A DNA stretch of 64,000 nt from positions 854,991-918,990 of the forward strand of contig JAQSDV010000004.1 in NCBI GenBank assembly GCA_029945425.1. The letters are read 5' to 3'. The position numbers and the translations under genes were made by a program. The DNA comes from a bacterium (GTDB lineage Bacteria > Pseudomonadota > Alphaproteobacteria > Micavibrionales > UBA2020). Shown here piece by piece: positions 26,444 through 34,136 of the stretch. The first letter of the stretch is position 1, and each line of letters opens with the position of its first letter. Under the pieces are notes generated by a model, which was not told the origin of the DNA, searched no databases, and saw only the letters and a program-made list of their open reading frames with translations.

Positions 26444-27120
26444 TGACAAATCACGCGCAGCGTACCGCGCAGCTGCTGATCGACATCAAGGCTGTCCATT
26501 TCAACGCGGAAAAGCCGTTCATCTTCACGTCGGGCTGGGCGAGCCCCGTTTACATTGACTGCCGCAAGGTGATTTCCTTTCTTGAGCCGCGCCGGGAGAT
26601 TATCCGCATGGGCTGCGAATTGCTGACGGCGAACTGCGATATCAAATCGGTCGATTACATCGCGGGCGGCGAAACCGCCGGTATTTCCTACGCCGCATGG
26701 TTATCCGAAGAACTCTCCAAGCCCATGCTCTACGTCCGCAAAAAACCGAAAGGTTTCGGGCGCGGCGCGCAGATCGAGGGCGAAATGCCCGAAGGCGCAA
26801 AAGTGTTGCTGGTCGAAGACCTCACGACCGACGGCGCCAGCAAGGTTGCGTTTGGCAATGCCTTGCGCGATGGCGGGGCGGTTGTGGACGATGTGTTCTC
26901 CGTCTTCTTCTACAATATCTACAAGGAAAGCACGCAGATCTTCGGCGATGCAAAACTGAAGCTGCATTCCCTTGCGACATGGCGCGATGTGCTGGCCGAG
27001 GCGCGTGCGCGCCAGCTGTTCCCCGAAGCGACCTTTGCGGAGGTCGAGAAATTCCTCGCCTCCCCCGCCGAATGGTCGCGCGACCATGGCGGCGCGTATG
27101 AGCGAACGAAAACGGCCTGA
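26443..27120 (+). CDS. pyrE: Orotate phosphoribosyltransferase
   Basis: Joins orotate to PRPP to form OMP in pyrimidine synthesis. The 225-residue protein shows the PRPP-binding motif VLLVEDLTTDGASK, a conserved N-terminal HFNAEKPFIFTSGWASPVYIDCR, and the flexible-loop lysine region (RKKPKGFGRGAQIEG). Length and motif order match the alphaproteobacterial enzyme. The ATG at 26443 overlaps the upstream stop; a GTG at 26434 is an alternative. Confidence 0.95.
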   Translation: MTNHAQRTAQLLIDIKAVHFNAEKPFIFTSGWASPVYIDCRKVISFLEPRREIIRMGCELLTANCDIKSVDYIAGGETAGISYAAWLSEELSKPMLYVRKKPKGFGRGAQIEGEMPEGAKVLLVEDLTTDGASKVAFGNALRDGGAVVDDVFSVFFYNIYKESTQIFGDAKLKLHSLATWRDVLAEARARQLFPEATFAEVEKFLASPAEWSRDHGGAYERTKTA

Positions 27121-27186
27121 TATTTCCATAACTTTCTAAAATACCCAGAGCATCGCCGTTTTTAGGGCTGCCACGGGCCTGAATAA

Positions 27187-27215
27187 TTGACTTATTTTCA
27201 TAAATTTGCTTAATT
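27187..27215 (+). promoter_or_regulatory. Sigma-70 promoter of the seven-gene coiled-coil operon
   Basis: TTGACT, 17 bases, TTAATT in an AT-rich gap after pyrE, about 40 bases before the first start codon. There is no comparable signal inside the array. Confidence 0.6.
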
Positions 27216-27253
27216 AGGTCAGTTCATTTTACCGAATAACGGCGGAGATTCTT

Positions 27254-27517
27254 TTGGCCTTCGAACGCGTAAGCTCCTATGACGACGCCGATGACTCGAT
27301 GCGGGGCATCCGTCACGACATCCGCGAACTGGGCAGCATGGCCGAGGCCGCGCAGGAAGCACAGCGCAAGCGCGATGCGCAGATGCTCACCGCCTTCAAC
27401 AGCATCGCCAATGCGCTGACCGCGCTCGCCTCCGAAGTGAAGGGCCTGCGCGAAGACCTCAGCCCGCAGTTGGACAAACCCGCCAAACTTTCCACACCCA
27501 AGGCAGGCCAGCCATGA
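27254..27517 (+). CDS. Coiled-coil paralogue 1 of 7
   Basis: Eighty-seven residues from a TTG start preceded by GGCGGAG. The N-terminal third is acidic and variable; the rest is a predicted coiled coil (FNSIANALTALASEVKGLRE) leading into the array's shared end D-L-x-P-x-L-D-K-P-x-K-L. No signal peptide or membrane helix. First gene of a seven-gene run in which each stop touches or nearly touches the next start. Function unknown. Overlap with gene 2 is four bases (ATGA). Confidence 0.7.
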   Translation: MAFERVSSYDDADDSMRGIRHDIRELGSMAEAAQEAQRKRDAQMLTAFNSIANALTALASEVKGLREDLSPQLDKPAKLSTPKAGQP

Positions 27518-27738
27518 GGGTAGAGGGTTGGGAAAACCACGAACTGTATAACGCGATCCGCGACGCCGCCGATGCCGCGCAGCGCAAGACGGCCGGCCAG
27601 ATGTCCGAGGGCTTCAACCGCGTGGCCGAGGCGCTGCTGTCGCTGACGCAAGAAATCAAGGCGCTGCGCGAAGACCTGAACCCGCATATGGACAAGCCTG
27701 CGAAACTGCCCGCGCCGAAATCAAGGACAACACCATGA
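27514..27738 (+). CDS. Coiled-coil paralogue 2 of 7
   Basis: Seventy-four residues, the shortest copy. It starts at an ATG overlapping the stop of copy 1 and keeps only a short N-terminal helix (ELYNAIRDAADAAQRK) before the shared core FNRVAEALLSLTQEIKALRE and the tail D-L-N-P-H-M-D-K-P-A-K-L. Methionine replaces leucine in the LDKP position. Cytosolic; function unknown. Confidence 0.7.
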   Translation: MRVEGWENHELYNAIRDAADAAQRKTAGQMSEGFNRVAEALLSLTQEIKALREDLNPHMDKPAKLPAPKSRTTP

Positions 27739-27995
27739 CGCTCAATTACTACGACAAGGTCGAGATACAGGAAACCGTCACCGAGGCGGAAAAGCGCGTC
27801 CAGAAAACACTCGGCAAGATGCAGGAAGACCTCGCACAGGCCGATGGCAACCAGCTGAAGATGCTGGCCGCGTTCAACCGCGTCGCCGCCGCGCTGGAAA
27901 TGCTGACCGGCGAAATCCGCGAACTGCGCGCCGACCTTAATCCCGAACTGGACAAGCCGGTGAAGCTGGCTGCGCCCAAGGGGCAAAAACCATGA
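27735..27995 (+). CDS. Coiled-coil paralogue 3 of 7
   Basis: Eighty-six residues, starting with a four-base overlap to copy 2. The first half (NYYDKVEIQETVTEAEKR) is a long charged helix not shared in detail with copies 1 and 2 but similar to copy 4 (GYYDEQKIESIVKK). The core AFNRVAAALEMLTGEIRELR and the tail P-E-L-D-K-P-V-K-L-A-A-P-K are nearly identical to copy 4, so these two are the youngest duplicates. Function unknown. Confidence 0.7.
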   Translation: MTLNYYDKVEIQETVTEAEKRVQKTLGKMQEDLAQADGNQLKMLAAFNRVAAALEMLTGEIRELRADLNPELDKPVKLAAPKGQKP

Positions 27996-28228
27996 GCGGC
28001 CTTGGCTATTACGACGAACAGAAGATCGAATCGATCGTCAAGAAAAACACCAGGGCGGAATTCGACGCCGCGGCAAAACGCGACCGCCAGATGATCGAGA
28101 TGATGGGCGGCATCGCAACCGCGCTGCAGGCACTGACATCCGAGATCAAGGGCCTGCGCGCCGACCTGAAGCCCGAACTCGACAAGCCTGTTAAACTTGC
28201 CGCGCCTAAAACGCAAGGCGGGCCGTAA
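27992..28228 (+). CDS. Coiled-coil paralogue 4 of 7
   Basis: Seventy-eight residues, overlapping copy 3 by four bases. The start S-G-L-G-Y-Y-D aligns with the N-Y-Y-D of copy 3. The core (GGIATALQALTSEIKGLRAD) lacks the A-F-N of copies 1-3 and 6, having M-M-G-G instead, and the tail is D-L-K-P-E-L-D-K-P-V-K-L-A-A-P-K. Function unknown. Confidence 0.7.
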   Translation: MSGLGYYDEQKIESIVKKNTRAEFDAAAKRDRQMIEMMGGIATALQALTSEIKGLRADLKPELDKPVKLAAPKTQGGP

Positions 28229-28232
28229 AGTC

Positions 28233-28463
28233 ATGGATTCCTACGACCGCAACAAGGTGCAGGAAATGATCACGGCGTCCGAAAAACGCCTGCGCCACGA
28301 TTTCGAGGTTGTGACCGGAAACCAGAAAGTCATCATCGACGCGCTCAACCGCATCGGTGCTGTCGTCACCGAGCTGTCATCCGAAGTGAGGGCGATCCGC
28401 CGCGACATGAACCCGCGCCTCGACAAGCCCGCGCGCCTGCCCGCGCCGAAGAAAGAGGGCTGA
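28233..28463 (+). CDS. Coiled-coil paralogue 5 of 7
   Basis: Seventy-six residues from the ATG at 28233, four bases after the stop of copy 4; a start at 28197 would run through copy 4. The first helix (SYDRNKVQEMITASEKRLR) is followed by the core DALNRIGAVVTELSSEVRAI and D-M-N-P-R-L-D-K-P-A-R-L. Arginine replaces lysine in several tail positions. Function unknown. Confidence 0.7.
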   Translation: MDSYDRNKVQEMITASEKRLRHDFEVVTGNQKVIIDALNRIGAVVTELSSEVRAIRRDMNPRLDKPARLPAPKKEG

Positions 28464-28467
28464 CCCC

Positions 28468-28734
28468 ATGCCGATGGACAAACAGGATTACGAAATGGTG
28501 CGCGCCGTCCGCGACGCGGTCCGCAGCGGCGACGAGGTTAATGCCAAGCTGCTGCGCCAACTGGTCCAGCAACAGGAAAAATCCGATGCGGCAATGGTCG
28601 CCGCCTTCAACAGCATCGCCAAGGCCGTCCAGACCCTGAGCGCCGAAATCAGCGGCTTACGCGCCGACTTGGCCCCGCAGCTGGACAAGCCGAAACTGGT
28701 CGCACCCGCCGCCAAAAAACAGGCGAAGTCATGA
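28468..28734 (+). CDS. Coiled-coil paralogue 6 of 7
   Basis: Eighty-eight residues, four bases after copy 5. The first helix (DYEMVRAVRDAVRSGDEVN) is new; the core AAFNSIAKAVQTLSAEISGL is close to that of copy 1 and the tail reads D-L-A-P-Q-L-D-K-P-K-L, one residue shorter than in other copies. A basic end (KKQAKS) follows. Overlaps copy 7 by four bases. Function unknown. Confidence 0.7.
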   Translation: MPMDKQDYEMVRAVRDAVRSGDEVNAKLLRQLVQQQEKSDAAMVAAFNSIAKAVQTLSAEISGLRADLAPQLDKPKLVAPAAKKQAKS

Positions 28735-29030
28735 CAATGGACCATGACGCGCAAAGCAAGATCCGCCGGCTGAAGGATACCCTATCGAAGGTTGAATCCA
28801 CCGGCAGCAGCAATTCAACCGCCATCAAAAAACTGCGGGAGGAATTCGACGCCATCCGCCGCGACCAGTCGAAGATCATCGACAATCAGGAAAAGATGAC
28901 GCAGGCGATCGAACGTCTTGCCCTTGCCGTTGAAACAATGAACAACGACGTTTATCCCAAAACCGAAAACACCAAGCCCGTGCTGAAGCAGCCGGCGGCG
29001 AATGACGCGGCATATACCAAGCTGAAATAA
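28731..29030 (+). CDS. Coiled-coil paralogue 7 of 7, divergent
   Basis: Ninety-nine residues, the longest and most divergent copy. Two long heptad segments (KIRRLKDTLSKVESTGSSNS and EEFDAIRRDQSKIIDNQEKM) make up most of it; the shared core survives only as AIERLALAVETMNNDVYP and the LDKP tail is replaced by K-P-V-L-K-Q-P. It closes the operon, starting in the stop of copy 6. It may be the original partner or a specialised end member. It ends two bases from the convergent protease gene. Confidence 0.65.
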   Translation: MTMDHDAQSKIRRLKDTLSKVESTGSSNSTAIKKLREEFDAIRRDQSKIIDNQEKMTQAIERLALAVETMNNDVYPKTENTKPVLKQPAANDAAYTKLK

Positions 29031-29031
29031 C

Positions 29032-30201
29032 CTAGCGCCCGTCCGCCCCGCGGCTTGTCAGCACAGGGCGATCCCTGTCCACCTTCATCGTGATCGACAG
29101 ATAGGCGAACAAATCGCGTAGCGCAATCACGCCCATGAATTTCCCGTCGCGCGTGACCAGCAGTGAATCCCGTCCCTGTTTTTGCATCAGCTCCAGCGCA
29201 TCCGCCGCGCTGGTATCGGGATCGATGGTGTTTTCCTCGGTCAGCGGCTGCATCACGCTTGCCACATGCAGGAAGCTCCATTTATTGCGGTCGAGCAGCA
29301 GCACGGCCTGCAGCGTCACGACGCCGACCAGTTTGTCGCGGTCGACCACGGGGAACAGCTTCTGGTAATGCTTGTAGAAATAGCCGTCGACAAGATCGGT
29401 GATCGTGAGGTCCGGCGATACCGATACGATGCGGTCATGCATGAACCGCGTGACTTTTTCCGAACTGAGTAGCGATCGGCTTTCCGTCTGCCGCACGGCA
29501 TATAAACCCGCGCCATAGACGAAATACCCGAACAGCCCGTACCACATGCCCTGCACCATGTTGTTGTGCCAGCAAATTTTATAAACCGCATAACCCAGCA
29601 GCAGATAAGCGAAATTCGCGCCGAGGCCGGATGCAATGCGCGTCGCTAGCACGAGATTGTTTTTGTAATGCCAGATCGCCGCGCGCAACGCCCGCCCGCC
29701 ATCCAGCGGAAACGCCGGCACCATATTGAATGCCGCGATCAGCATGTTGAGGTCGCCCAAATATTCCAGCACCTGGCTGCCCGCATCCGCCGCGCCGTAT
29801 TGCATCATGTAGACGTTTTCCGACGCCCAGAAAAATATCCCCAGCAGCGCCGACATGGCAGGCCCCGCAAGCGCCATCAGGAATTCGCCCTTGGGGTGCG
29901 ACGGCTCCCCCTTCATCTCCGCCACGCCGCCGAAGATGAACAGCGTGATGCTTTCAATCGGCATGTGGTAATATTCGGCGATGATGGCATGCGCGACCTC
30001 GTGCGCGATGATGGAAATAATCACCCCCACCAGCGTGACCGCCCCCATGACCTGATAGGTTTCAAGGTTGTGCCCCGGATAGCGCGCCGGGAAGAAATTG
30101 TTCACCAGCGTCCAGAAGATCAGGATGCTGAGGAATATCCAGCTGGCATCCGCCTTGACGGGAAAGTTGAAGAACCGGAACAGGGTGACGCGCTTGAACA
30201 A
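29032..30201 (-). CDS. M50 (site-2 protease like) membrane protease with CBS pair
   Basis: A 389-residue intramembrane metalloprotease. The zinc site HEVAH is at residues 67-71, the second metal motif NMVPAFPLDGGRAL near 157-170 gives the catalytic Asp, and about six helices surround them. Residues from about 245 form two CBS domains (MHDRIVSVSPDLTITDLVDG, ITLFIFGG precedes), a common regulatory appendage that binds adenine nucleotides. Such enzymes cleave membrane-bound substrates such as anti-sigma factors. It converges on the coiled-coil operon with no terminator visible between them. Confidence 0.9.
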   Translation of the reverse strand: MFKRVTLFRFFNFPVKADASWIFLSILIFWTLVNNFFPARYPGHNLETYQVMGAVTLVGVIISIIAHEVAHAIIAEYYHMPIESITLFIFGGVAEMKGEPSHPKGEFLMALAGPAMSALLGIFFWASENVYMMQYGAADAGSQVLEYLGDLNMLIAAFNMVPAFPLDGGRALRAAIWHYKNNLVLATRIASGLGANFAYLLLGYAVYKICWHNNMVQGMWYGLFGYFVYGAGLYAVRQTESRSLLSSEKVTRFMHDRIVSVSPDLTITDLVDGYFYKHYQKLFPVVDRDKLVGVVTLQAVLLLDRNKWSFLHVASVMQPLTEENTIDPDTSAADALELMQKQGRDSLLVTRDGKFMGVIALRDLFAYLSITMKVDRDRPVLTSRGADGR

Positions 30202-30266
30202 ACTATCCGCCTTAAAGTCGTGTTTTTAAGTAAAAGAACCCGCCTGCAAAAACCTTTCAAAAGGTG

Positions 30267-30296
30267 TTGGCCTTGGCCGGATATCTCTACTAAAAT
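30267..30296 (+). promoter_or_regulatory. Probable promoter of the lipoprotein gene
   Basis: TTGGCC, 18 bases, TAAAAT about 25 bases before the start codon at 30322. Confidence 0.45.
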
Positions 30297-30321
30297 ATAC
30301 CCAGTCCATGAAAAGCAAGAC

Positions 30322-30870
30322 ATGAAAATATCTTCTTTCTTCCGCAACCGGTTTCCTGCCGCAGCCCTTATCCTGCTGCTGCCGCTATTTCTGGCCGCCT
30401 GCGACCAGATGCCGGATTTGTCGAAGTATTTCCCGGGGCAGGGCAAGCCCAAATTCCACACTCTCGACAGCGATGTGGCGTCGATGGCCGCGCCCGCGAC
30501 GGGCGAGGCCGCCAGCCAGTCGCTCGACTGCCGCGTGGGTCTCGGCTCCGCCAAATTCGGCAAGCAGTGGAAGGATTTCGACGAAACCGAATTCCGCCTT
30601 GCGCCGCAGTCCCGCGTCAATGTGCCGCTGTCGCCCCGAAAAGGTGGCGAGCAGATGTCCTTCCAGGCCATGTTCGACCTCGAAGGCCAAAAACTGATGT
30701 TCTGCCCGCTGGTCAATGGCGATCCGGGCGACGAGGTTGCCTGCGCCAGCATCTATGCCCTCGATGACGACCTCGAAGCCGGCATCAAGCGCACCTTCGA
30801 CATCCCCGATGCGCTGCGCGGCGGGTCGATTTCCTGCGCGTATGACGAGAACAACCTCAAGAGACTTTAA
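30322..30870 (+). CDS. Lipoprotein of unknown family
   Basis: A 182-residue lipoprotein: basic start (KISSFFRNRF), a hydrophobic stretch and the lipobox FLAAC (Cys at about residue 28). The mature part has an odd number of cysteines and a compact beta-rich core (FRLAPQSRVNVPLSPRKG). No family recognised. The open frame runs back to 29668, but the ATG at 30322 gives the only proper signal peptide and fits the promoter. Divergent from the protease gene. Confidence 0.8.
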   Translation: MKISSFFRNRFPAAALILLLPLFLAACDQMPDLSKYFPGQGKPKFHTLDSDVASMAAPATGEAASQSLDCRVGLGSAKFGKQWKDFDETEFRLAPQSRVNVPLSPRKGGEQMSFQAMFDLEGQKLMFCPLVNGDPGDEVACASIYALDDDLEAGIKRTFDIPDALRGGSISCAYDENNLKRL

Positions 30871-30893
30871 TCGCGGTATTGGCGGCACAAACA

Positions 30894-30925
30894 AAAATCC
30901 CCCGGTTTTGAGGCCGGGGGATTTT
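30894..30925. terminator. Bidirectional rho-independent terminator
   Basis: A perfect 12-base repeat (AAAATCCCCCGG/CCGGGGGATTTT) with T-runs in both directions. It serves the lipoprotein gene and the 463-residue gene, which converge here. Confidence 0.9.
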
Positions 30926-30947
30926 GTTATTTTTTATTTAGCCTCGA

Positions 30948-32339
30948 TTAGTCGAGATCGAAGCTTTGCCCACCGGGCGAGGTCGGACGCGGGCCGCGGC
31001 CGCCGGGACCGCCCATGCCACCGAAGGGGCCTTTGGGCAGTTGCGGCATGTTTGCGTTGATTTCCGCGCGTACTTGCTTCATCAGGTCCTTGAACATCGC
31101 ATCCAGCTGCGGCGCTTCGGAATTGCCAATCACGCGGCGGCTCTGGTCCATCATGTCGGTCATCATCAACATGTGGTTGAGGTTTTCCGCCAGGATCATC
31201 GGGCGGACTTTTTCAGGGATGTCTTCCTGCTGCTCGATCATTTCCTTCATCGACTTGATGCCTTCGGGCATGCTGCCCAGCGACGCGATCGAGTTCGCCA
31301 GCAGAACCTGCTTCAATTCAATCGGTGCGGCCGCGAGTTCGCGGGGGTGGACGCCCGTTTCGCCGCCGTATCTTTTCATCAGGTCGGTCACGTCCCAGTC
31401 GAGTTTCTTGTCGAGGAACTCGAAATCTTCGGGCGAGATGTGCTGCATGCCGGTCATCAGCAGGCCGGTTGCAACGGCGGTCGGGTTCGGCGCTTCCAGC
31501 TTGTCGGTCAGCATTTTGCCGACTTCAAGGGCAGCCTCGAAACCTTCGGGCGGCACGAACGGGTGCGAGATGATGACGTCATATGCCGCGCGCACTTTCG
31601 GCGTGTCGAGCAGGCCGGTTTCCTCGAACGTCGGATAGCGGAACGACGCGGTGTCGGGGCGGTTCAGCGTGTACGCGATCTGCGGGGGCAGCTGTTCGGC
31701 CAAACCCATCTCGATGATGCGGTTTTTCAGGCGGTCGTTGTCGTTTTTGAAATCAGACAGTTTCTCGCGGAAGGTTTCTTCCAGCGTGCGGCTGGTGGTC
31801 TTGTCAAACAGCACTTCCGACAGGCGCTCATAGATGCGCATATCGGGGATCATCGGGATCATCAGGCGGCCATTCGCGGGCTGCTGGCCATCGGCCATTT
31901 TCAGCAGCATTTCTTCGGCCTTCTGTGCTTCGCCGCGGAATTCTTCAAAGGTCGCAACAGCGGCCGCGAGCGTCAGCAGCTTCACGTTTTCGCTGGCTTC
32001 GGCGACATAGGCGAAGGCGGTCTTGTTGTGCTTGATTGCTTCGTTCAGCAGTTCGATCATCGGCTTGCCGAAAGATTTTTCGACGATGCCGTAGGTCTGC
32101 GGCGGCATAACGTTGAGAAGCGCGAGCGACAGAAGCTGGGGGTCGGTGTTGCCGGTTTCATTCAGCAGCTGCGCGACGCGCACGGCGTAATTGTCATGCG
32201 CTTCCGGAGTTTCAGCGGTGACGCCGGGCTCGATCTGGCGCGGCTTGGCCGCGGGGGTGGTCGCGACGTTCTTGGCATACATCGTGAAGGCCTTGAAAAC
32301 AGTCGCGTCGAGCGGAAGGCCGGTTTCGTTGAATTGCAT
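30948..32339 (-). CDS. Tandem HD-like (RelA/SpoT-type) protein without HD catalytic pair
   Basis: A 463-residue protein with two copies of one module. Each begins with an E-T-G-L element (FNETGLP at residues 3-9, FEETGLLDTP at 238-247), then helices matching the RelA/SpoT hydrolase fold: VAQLL, a D-P-x-L-L stretch, S-L-A-L-L where active enzymes read A-L-L-H-D, then FGKPMIELL. The Leu-Asn pair replaces His-Asp in module 1 and Leu-Met in module 2, so hydrolysis is unlikely. It may bind nucleotides or act as a scaffold. The C-terminus is a Gly/Pro/Arg-rich tail ending in SFDLD. Own promoter at 32405-32434, ribosome site GAGGAG. Paralogue of the next gene on this strand. Confidence 0.6.
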   Translation of the reverse strand: MQFNETGLPLDATVFKAFTMYAKNVATTPAAKPRQIEPGVTAETPEAHDNYAVRVAQLLNETGNTDPQLLSLALLNVMPPQTYGIVEKSFGKPMIELLNEAIKHNKTAFAYVAEASENVKLLTLAAAVATFEEFRGEAQKAEEMLLKMADGQQPANGRLMIPMIPDMRIYERLSEVLFDKTTSRTLEETFREKLSDFKNDNDRLKNRIIEMGLAEQLPPQIAYTLNRPDTASFRYPTFEETGLLDTPKVRAAYDVIISHPFVPPEGFEAALEVGKMLTDKLEAPNPTAVATGLLMTGMQHISPEDFEFLDKKLDWDVTDLMKRYGGETGVHPRELAAAPIELKQVLLANSIASLGSMPEGIKSMKEMIEQQEDIPEKVRPMILAENLNHMLMMTDMMDQSRRVIGNSEAPQLDAMFKDLMKQVRAEINANMPQLPKGPFGGMGGPGGRGPRPTSPGGQSFDLD

Positions 32340-32404
32340 TTTTATACACTCCTCGGTGTGCAGGGTTTATTCCCCGCTGTTATGTCTTGGGCAGCGAAGA
32401 TTAC

Positions 32405-32434
32405 TTTCTAGCAAATCGCGGGCTTCGCTGTCAA
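32405..32434 (-). promoter_or_regulatory. Sigma-70 promoter of the 463-residue gene
   Basis: TTGACA, 18 bases, TAGAAA on the minus strand, about 65 bases upstream of the start. Confidence 0.6.
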
Positions 32435-32504
32435 TCTATTATGTGAAAATAACCTACCCCTAAAATCTCTATATTTCATACGGTTAGATATGCTGCAGCG
32501 TGGC

Positions 32505-32542
32505 AAAAAATAGGGGGATACCCCTCCAAAAAGGCATCCCCC
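32505..32542 (-). terminator. Terminator of the 418-residue gene
   Basis: On the minus strand GGGGGAT pairs with ATCCCCC across a 16-base loop, followed by TATTTTTT, 31 bases after the stop. Confidence 0.7.
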
Positions 32543-32572
32543 GAATCCCTGTCGTCCAGGGTATCTCATGGC

Positions 32573-33829
32573 TTAAAGGTCGAAATCCTTACCCGGCTTT
32601 TTCTTCGGTGCCGGCAGCATCAGGATCGGCTTCGGCGTGTTTTTCGCGATGAACGCTTCGGCGGTTTCAATCTTGGTCTCGTAAAGGCCCTTCAGCTCCG
32701 GCGCTTCCGCCGCATCGCCGAGTTCGGCCAAAAATTTCTGCGCCGATTTCACCAGACCGCCCATCTGCACCAACTGCGTCGATTTGATCAGCTTTGCCTG
32801 ACTGTCTTCAAAACGGTCGGGGTTGTCATTGATGAAGGTGAACATCTTGTCGAGGTTCTTCAAGCTGCGGTGCAGGATGACGGTCGCGAAGGCGAGCGCA
32901 GACTGGCGGTATTCAACGGGGGCATTCACGAGGCCTTCCGGCGCGCCACGGTCGCGGACGTTATATTTTTCGAACAGGTCCAGCACATCGTCGCTGACGC
33001 GGTTGCCAAGGAATTTGAAATCATCCGGCCCACGCCAGCCGATGCCGACATCCAGCAGCGTCGCTGCAATCGCGACCGGGTTACGGGTGGAGGGTTGCGA
33101 GCTCAAAAGCTGCGCTGCTTCGACGGCGACCTCCGCGTCATCCGCGCGCACGCGCGGGTTCGCGGCCAGTGCCGCATAAGCGTTTTTGACATCGGGGCTG
33201 TCGAGCAAGCCGGTTTCGGCGAAGGGCTTGAATTCAGGCACGGGCGGCGCTTTCAACCCGAAGACTTCCAGTTTTTCCGGCAAGCTGCGGCGGAATTCCT
33301 CGATCTTGTCGATGTATTCACCGTCGAGCGTCGGGAACCCTGAACTGTTGACGGCGAATTTCGCGATATTGTCGAGCACGCGCTGCGACGGGATCATGGG
33401 CATTTGCACTTGCGGCTGTTCGCCGTTTTCCTGCGCTTCGTTCACGGCCTGCGCGATGTCGTAGAATTTATTCTGCAGCTCGTCGATCCAGGTGATGTTG
33501 TCGGCCATGACAAAGGCTTTCACCTTGGGCGATGCTTCGTCGATATAGGCCCAGTTGGTGCGCATATGCGCGGAAATTTCGCGCGCGAAATCCGTGGTTT
33601 CCTTGCCAAATCGGCGCTCCAGCTGGCCATAGGCGTCTTCGGGGATATAGGCAAGAAGGCTCAAGGCCTGCAGCTGCGTGTCGGCTGCGGCCACGTTGTT
33701 GAAAAGCTGCGCGACGCGTACGGGGTGCTGTTCGGACTCGCCCGTCAGGCCGGGTGTTTTTTCGTAGGCCAGATATGCCTTAAAAACATTCTGGTCCCAG
33801 GGCAGGCCGGTTTCGCTGAATTCTTGCAT
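32573..33829 (-). CDS. Tandem HD-like (RelA/SpoT-type) protein, paralogue
   Basis: A 418-residue paralogue of the gene at 30948. Module 1 starts at FSETGLPWD and keeps more of the HD family: HPVRVA at residues 35-40 matches the first metal His of RelA, and VKAFVMADNITWIDEL (103-118) matches V-K-L-A-D-R-L-H-N-x-R with its Asp. The central HD is replaced by L-A (LSLLAY, about 57-62), so metal binding is incomplete. Module 2 (FAETGLLDSPDV, AIAATLLDVG) keeps one Asp only. No synthetase domain. Ends in a basic K-K-P-G-K-D-F-D-L tail like its paralogue. Own promoter and terminator. Confidence 0.6.
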   Translation of the reverse strand: MQEFSETGLPWDQNVFKAYLAYEKTPGLTGESEQHPVRVAQLFNNVAAADTQLQALSLLAYIPEDAYGQLERRFGKETTDFAREISAHMRTNWAYIDEASPKVKAFVMADNITWIDELQNKFYDIAQAVNEAQENGEQPQVQMPMIPSQRVLDNIAKFAVNSSGFPTLDGEYIDKIEEFRRSLPEKLEVFGLKAPPVPEFKPFAETGLLDSPDVKNAYAALAANPRVRADDAEVAVEAAQLLSSQPSTRNPVAIAATLLDVGIGWRGPDDFKFLGNRVSDDVLDLFEKYNVRDRGAPEGLVNAPVEYRQSALAFATVILHRSLKNLDKMFTFINDNPDRFEDSQAKLIKSTQLVQMGGLVKSAQKFLAELGDAAEAPELKGLYETKIETAEAFIAKNTPKPILMLPAPKKKPGKDFDL

Positions 33830-34136
33830 GTATCACACCTTCAAATGTGGGCGTTGTGCTTTTGCAAATACGCCATCGAATCTGTTTGTTTTTGTTATGT
33901 TATAGGTTGTACAGGTTTTAGCGTATTATGTCAATAAAATAGCCTTGGCGGCAGTGAAGAAACGGGGCAGGGGTGAGGTCCTTTTTATTAAGGTAAATCA
34001 AAACCTTGACGCGGGTTTTCAAGGGGCAAAAACGCAGTCTTGAATTGAATATCCCGCCAAAATGGCTATTTTAAATGTCATTCAATACCCGCGCGACACG
34101 CGCGAAAGCCTTTTCAGGAAAGAGTGCCCGAACATC
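33830..34136. other. Intergenic region between the HD-like gene and argE
   Basis: About 300 bases between two divergent genes. It holds a good minus-strand promoter (33906-33934). No clear argE promoter was found, and no RNA gene or open frame is convincing. Confidence 0.5.
33906..33934 (-). promoter_or_regulatory. Sigma-70 promoter of the 418-residue gene
   Basis: TTGACA, 17 bases, TACAAC on the minus strand, about 70 bases before the start. Confidence 0.65.

Noticed and set aside
29668..30321. Extension of the lipoprotein frame upstream to 29668
   Set aside because: It lies antisense to the M50 protease gene and lacks a ribosome site. The ATG at 30322 starts a proper lipoprotein signal.
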